Origin: Roseibium aestuarii
GTDB taxonomy: Bacteria > Pseudomonadota > Alphaproteobacteria > Rhizobiales > Stappiaceae
Length of the DNA stretch: 64,000 bases
Direction of reading: 5' to 3'
Assembly (NCBI RefSeq): GCF_008477545.1
Contig: NZ_VORA01000002.1
Span: 496,001 to 560,000 of the forward strand
Shown here: positions 60,897 through 64,000 of the stretch, in pieces
Layout of the letters: every line of letters starts with the position of its first letter
Position numbering within the stretch: position 1 is the stretch's first letter
Made by a program: the position numbers and the translations under genes
Notes under the pieces: generated by a model
What the model saw: only the letters and a program-made list of their open reading frames with translations
Databases searched by the model: none
What the model was told of the DNA's origin: nothing

Positions 60897-61973
60897 ATGA
60901 TCCGAGAGACCGCCTTGCCCGCCGCACAGACACCGACTCCGCTGGACGCCGCGCCGCTGACCTGCTGGGTCGTGACCGACGGCAAGGCCGGGGATGAAGG
61001 CCAGTGCATTGGCGTCGCCAACGCGCTCGGGGCCGAGACCCGCGTGCTTCGCGTCGCGCCACGCCGCCCCTGGTCCTGGCTGCTGCCACGCGGACCGCTT
61101 GACCCGCGCGAAGCCCCGGGCGCTGCCACGAGCCCCTTCCAGTCGCCCTATCCGGACGTGGCCATCGCGTCCGGGCGCCGTGCCGTTGCCTATCTGGCCG
61201 CGATCAAGCGGGCGAGCGCCGGCCGCACGCTCACCGTCTGCCTCAAAGATCCGCGCATCGGACCCCGCGCCGCCGACCTGATCTGGGTCCAGACCCACGA
61301 TCCCTTGCGCGGGGACAACGTGCTCGTCACCCCGACGTCTCCGCATCGCTTTTCCGCAAGTCTCCTGAAGGCGCAGCGCGCCACACCGCTTGCGGAGATC
61401 GAATCTTTGCCCCACCCGCGGATCGCCGTGCTCGTCGGCGGGGACAGCCGCCATCACCGCTTCTCCGCGCAAGACCAGACACGCCTTCTCGACGGCCTGC
61501 GCGCGCTCGCGCAAGGCTCTGGCGCCGGCCTGATGATCACCGCCTCGCGCCGGACCCCGGCGCCCCTGGCCGAAGGGCTCGCCCGGCTCGCCGCCACCGG
61601 ATCCCATCTCATGTGGGACGGATCCGGGGACAATCCCCTGCCGGCCTATCTGGCGAATGCCGATGCGATCGTCGCCACCGCCGACAGCACGAACATGATC
61701 GGCGAGGCTGCGGCGACCGGCCGCCCCATCCACGTCTTCCATCCCACCGGTGGTCACGCGAAGATTGACCGCTTTCTGGGGACGTTGCGGGAGATGGGCG
61801 TCATTCACCCCTTTCCGGGCCCTTTGAAAACCACTACCTACGAACCACTGGACTCCACACCGCTGATTGCTGCCGCGATCCGCAAGGCTCTGTCACGACA
61901 CCCGACGCCGCACGCGGCCGGAACGGGCGCGACGGAGGCGGCCTGCGGCCCTGAAGAGACGAGAAAAGGCTGA
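60897..61973 (+). CDS. ELM1/GtrOC1-like protein (DUF1022 family)
   Basis: A 358-aa protein of the family related to the plant mitochondrial fission factor ELM1 (DUF1022), which has a glycosyltransferase-like fold. Features are TCWVVTDGKAGDEGQCIGVANALG, LKDPRIGPRAADLIWVQTHDPLRGDNVLVTPTSPHRF, VLVGGDSRHHRFS and NADAIVATADSTNMIGEAAATGRPIHVF. Its bacterial role is unknown. It is 4 bp before trxB and co-transcribed with it. Starts at ATG 60897. Confidence 0.88.
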   Translation: MIRETALPAAQTPTPLDAAPLTCWVVTDGKAGDEGQCIGVANALGAETRVLRVAPRRPWSWLLPRGPLDPREAPGAATSPFQSPYPDVAIASGRRAVAYLAAIKRASAGRTLTVCLKDPRIGPRAADLIWVQTHDPLRGDNVLVTPTSPHRFSASLLKAQRATPLAEIESLPHPRIAVLVGGDSRHHRFSAQDQTRLLDGLRALAQGSGAGLMITASRRTPAPLAEGLARLAATGSHLMWDGSGDNPLPAYLANADAIVATADSTNMIGEAAATGRPIHVFHPTGGHAKIDRFLGTLREMGVIHPFPGPLKTTTYEPLDSTPLIAAAIRKALSRHPTPHAAGTGATEAACGPEETRKG

Positions 61974-61977
61974 ACTC

Positions 61978-62943
61978 ATGACGACCGAACACACCAGGCT
62001 TCTCATCATCGGCTCCGGCCCGGCCGGCTACACCGCGGCAATCTATGCAGCCCGTGCGATGGTGCAGCCCACCCTGGTGTCCGGCATCCAGCCCGGCGGC
62101 CAGCTGACCATCACCACCGACGTGGAAAACTATCCGGGCTTCGCCGATCCGATCCAGGGCCCCTGGCTCATGGAGCAGATGCAGAAGCAGGCCGAGCATG
62201 TGGGCACCAAGATGGTCTATGACACCATCACCACCGCCGACCTCTCCAAGCGCCCCTTCACCTTCGAAACCGACAGCGGCACCACCTATACCGCCGACGC
62301 GGTGATCATCGCGACCGGCGCCCAGGCGCGCTGGCTGGGCCTGCCCTCCGAAGAGGACTTCATGGGCGCCGGCGTGTCGGCCTGTGCCACCTGCGATGGC
62401 TTCTTCTATCGCAACCGCGAAGTGGTTGTGGTCGGCGGCGGCAACACCGCCGTGGAAGAAGCCCTCTACCTCGCCAATCTCGCCTCCAAGGTGACCCTCG
62501 TCCATCGCCGCGACAGCCTGCGCGCCGAGCGCATCCTGCAGGAGCGGCTCTTCGCCCATCCCAAGGTCGAGGTGATCTGGAACAGCGCCATTGACGAGAT
62601 CCTCGGCGGCGGCGTCCCCAAGGGCGTCACTGGCGTGCGCCTGAAGAACACCCGCACGGGTGAACTCAGCGAACTCAAGACCGACGGCGTCTTCATCGCC
62701 ATCGGCCACGCCCCGTCCGTGGACCTGTTCCGCGGCCAGCTGGAACTCAAGGCCGGCGACTATCTGGTCACCGCGCCCGACAGCACCAAGACCTCGATCC
62801 CGGGCGTCTTTGCCGCCGGAGACGTGACCGACGACGTCTACCGCCAGGCGGTGACGGCCGCCGGCATGGGCTGCATGGCCGCGCTGGAGGCCGAGAAGTT
62901 CCTCGCCGAACAGGACCTCCACGCGGTTGCGGCCGCCGAATAA
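61978..62943 (+). CDS. trxB: Thioredoxin reductase
   Basis: NADPH-dependent flavoenzyme that reduces thioredoxin. The 321-aa protein has the FAD motif LLIIGSGPAGYTAAIYAARA at the N-terminus, the redox-active CATC (Cys136, Cys139) and the NADPH motif VVVGGGNTAVEEALYLANLASKVTLVHRR, with GVFAAGDVTDDVYRQAVTAAGMGCMAALEAEKFL at the end. The ATG at 61978 has AAAGG 8 nt before it and is 4 bp after the ELM1-like stop. Followed by the LysR gene after 95 bp. Confidence 0.98.
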   Translation: MTTEHTRLLIIGSGPAGYTAAIYAARAMVQPTLVSGIQPGGQLTITTDVENYPGFADPIQGPWLMEQMQKQAEHVGTKMVYDTITTADLSKRPFTFETDSGTTYTADAVIIATGAQARWLGLPSEEDFMGAGVSACATCDGFFYRNREVVVVGGGNTAVEEALYLANLASKVTLVHRRDSLRAERILQERLFAHPKVEVIWNSAIDEILGGGVPKGVTGVRLKNTRTGELSELKTDGVFIAIGHAPSVDLFRGQLELKAGDYLVTAPDSTKTSIPGVFAAGDVTDDVYRQAVTAAGMGCMAALEAEKFLAEQDLHAVAAAE

Positions 62944-63038
62944 AACATTCACCTTCACCTGCAAGACTGCTCGACCGAGCGATCCTGCCTGCGAGCCCGC
63001 CCCCGGGCGGTCTCGCCCCTCAACCGGGAACACGAACC

Positions 63039-63938
63039 ATGGACTGGGACAAACTGCGTATCTTTCATGCTGCCGCCCAGGCGGGCAGCTTCACGCACGC
63101 AGGCGACGCGCTCAACATGAGCCAGTCCGCCGTGTCCCGTCAGGTCAGCTCCCTTGAGGCAGACCTGAATGTTCCCCTCTTCCATCGCCATGCCCGCGGC
63201 CTGCTCCTGACCGAACAGGGCGAGTTGCTCTACCGTACAGCCCGCGACGTGCTGATGAAGCTCGAGGCCGTGCAGGGCCGCCTGACCGACAGCAAGGAAA
63301 AGCCCTCCGGGATCCTGCGGGTCACCACCACCGTGGGCCTCGGCTCCACCTGGCTGACCTCCCGCATCAAGGATTTCGTGGATCTCTATCCGGATGTCGA
63401 ACTCCAGCTCATCTTCGACGACGACGAGCTCGACCTCGGCATGCGCGAAGCTGACGTGGCGATCCGCCTGCGTCAGCCCACCCAGCCCGACCTGATCCAG
63501 CGCAAGCTCTTCACGGTGCATTTCCACGTCTTTGCCTCGCCGCTGTACCTGAAGACCTTCGGCACGCCGAAGGAGATTTCCGAGCTCGACAAGAACCACC
63601 GGATCGTCACCTTCGGCGAGCAGGCCCCCGCCTACCTGCGCGAGATGAACTGGCTGGAGAAGGCCGGACGCCCGGCCCTCGACCCGCGCCGCTCCGTGCT
63701 CAAGCTGAACAACCTGGTCGCCATCAAGCGCGCGGTCCAGGAAGGCGTCGGCATCGCCATCCTTCCCGACTACATCATCGAGAAGGACAGCCAGCTGGTA
63801 CAGGTCCTCTCCGAACTGGAAGACAAGGTGCCCTCCTTCGACACCTATTTCGTCTATCCCTCGGAGCTGAAGAACACCGCCCGCATCACCGCCTTCCGTG
63901 ATTTCCTGGTGGCGGCTGCCGAAAACTGGTCGTTCTGA
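63039..63938 (+). CDS. lsrB: LysR-type regulator, LsrB-like
   Basis: A 299-aa LysR regulator. The winged helix is at residues 1-62 (DWDKLRIFHAAAQAGSFTHAGDALNMSQSAVSRQVSSLEADL) with FHRHARGLLLTEQGELLYRTARDVLMKLE following, then a periplasmic-binding-like effector domain. Sequence start and position behind trxB match LsrB of Sinorhizobium, a regulator of envelope polysaccharide and redox genes. This copy has no cysteine at all, so any redox sensing would have to be indirect. The symbol is given from context and is likely but not proven. Confidence 0.8.
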   Translation: MDWDKLRIFHAAAQAGSFTHAGDALNMSQSAVSRQVSSLEADLNVPLFHRHARGLLLTEQGELLYRTARDVLMKLEAVQGRLTDSKEKPSGILRVTTTVGLGSTWLTSRIKDFVDLYPDVELQLIFDDDELDLGMREADVAIRLRQPTQPDLIQRKLFTVHFHVFASPLYLKTFGTPKEISELDKNHRIVTFGEQAPAYLREMNWLEKAGRPALDPRRSVLKLNNLVAIKRAVQEGVGIAILPDYIIEKDSQLVQVLSELEDKVPSFDTYFVYPSELKNTARITAFRDFLVAAAENWSF

Positions 63939-64000
63939 CCGGACAGGCTGCGCCAGCACGCAAGTCAGGAACGTCAGCCTTGCCGGGCCAGCCCCTTGCG

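Overview
The window looks like chromosomal DNA of a high-GC alphaproteobacterium of the order Hyphomicrobiales, most like the Stappiaceae (Labrenzia/Stappia type). This is inferred from the gene families (DUF2336, DUF6481, DUF2293, DUF930, ELM1-like protein), the lrp / ELM1-like / trxB / LysR order at the right end, a SahR-type methionine regulator, and two exact TTAA-N7-TTAA CtrA-type sites. I see no phage, insertion sequence, plasmid function or CRISPR array. The left edge cuts metH.

Left part (1-18.4 kb): a leftward sahR-metF-metH methionine operon has a perfect palindromic operator in front. A DUF2336 gene follows with a CtrA-type box. Next is a peroxide defence block (katG, a heme catalase and the divergent oxyR) with two matching OxyR-type sites. 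A three-gene rightward set follows: a membrane protein with a lipoyl-like fold, an exported protein of unknown family and a VPLPA-CTERM surface protein. Then come a methyltransferase, an XRE-like regulator, and a SufR/ArsR-like cysteine-rich regulator divergent from a DUF1127-like small gene across a 12-bp-arm inverted repeat.

Middle (18.4-46 kb): mostly single genes of accessory metabolism and envelope. They include an outer-membrane barrel protein, a soluble PilJ-like chemoreceptor fragment, a MOSC protein, ettA, a GFA-type zinc enzyme, an FAH-family enzyme and a MarR-GNAT fusion. Two tandem PuuB-like amine oxidases, a second copy of the XRE-like regulator, a cspA / small helical protein / DUF6481 group and tRNA-Ile2(CAT) follow. 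An AI-2E family permease, a SIMPL protein, cytochrome b561, a sarcosine-oxidase-like enzyme, an ArsR-transglutaminase pair with a perfect 16-bp palindrome, DoxX, an M20 amidohydrolase and a Pro-rich DUF930 protein complete this part.

Right part (46-64 kb): housekeeping genes. rpoD and dnaG with a YqeY protein run leftward, and a CtrA-type box lies between dnaG and rpoD. carA and carB run rightward but are separated by MerR, AraC and XRE regulators. greA, an Lrp-type regulator, an ELM1-like protein, trxB and an LsrB-like LysR regulator close the window. Many genes are followed by clear Rho-independent terminators (GC stem, GAAA loop, T run). The most notable themes are the concentration of recognisable regulatory palindromes, the exported VPLPA-CTERM cassette, and the ArsR-transglutaminase and SufR-like/DUF1127 pairs, for which I know no described function.
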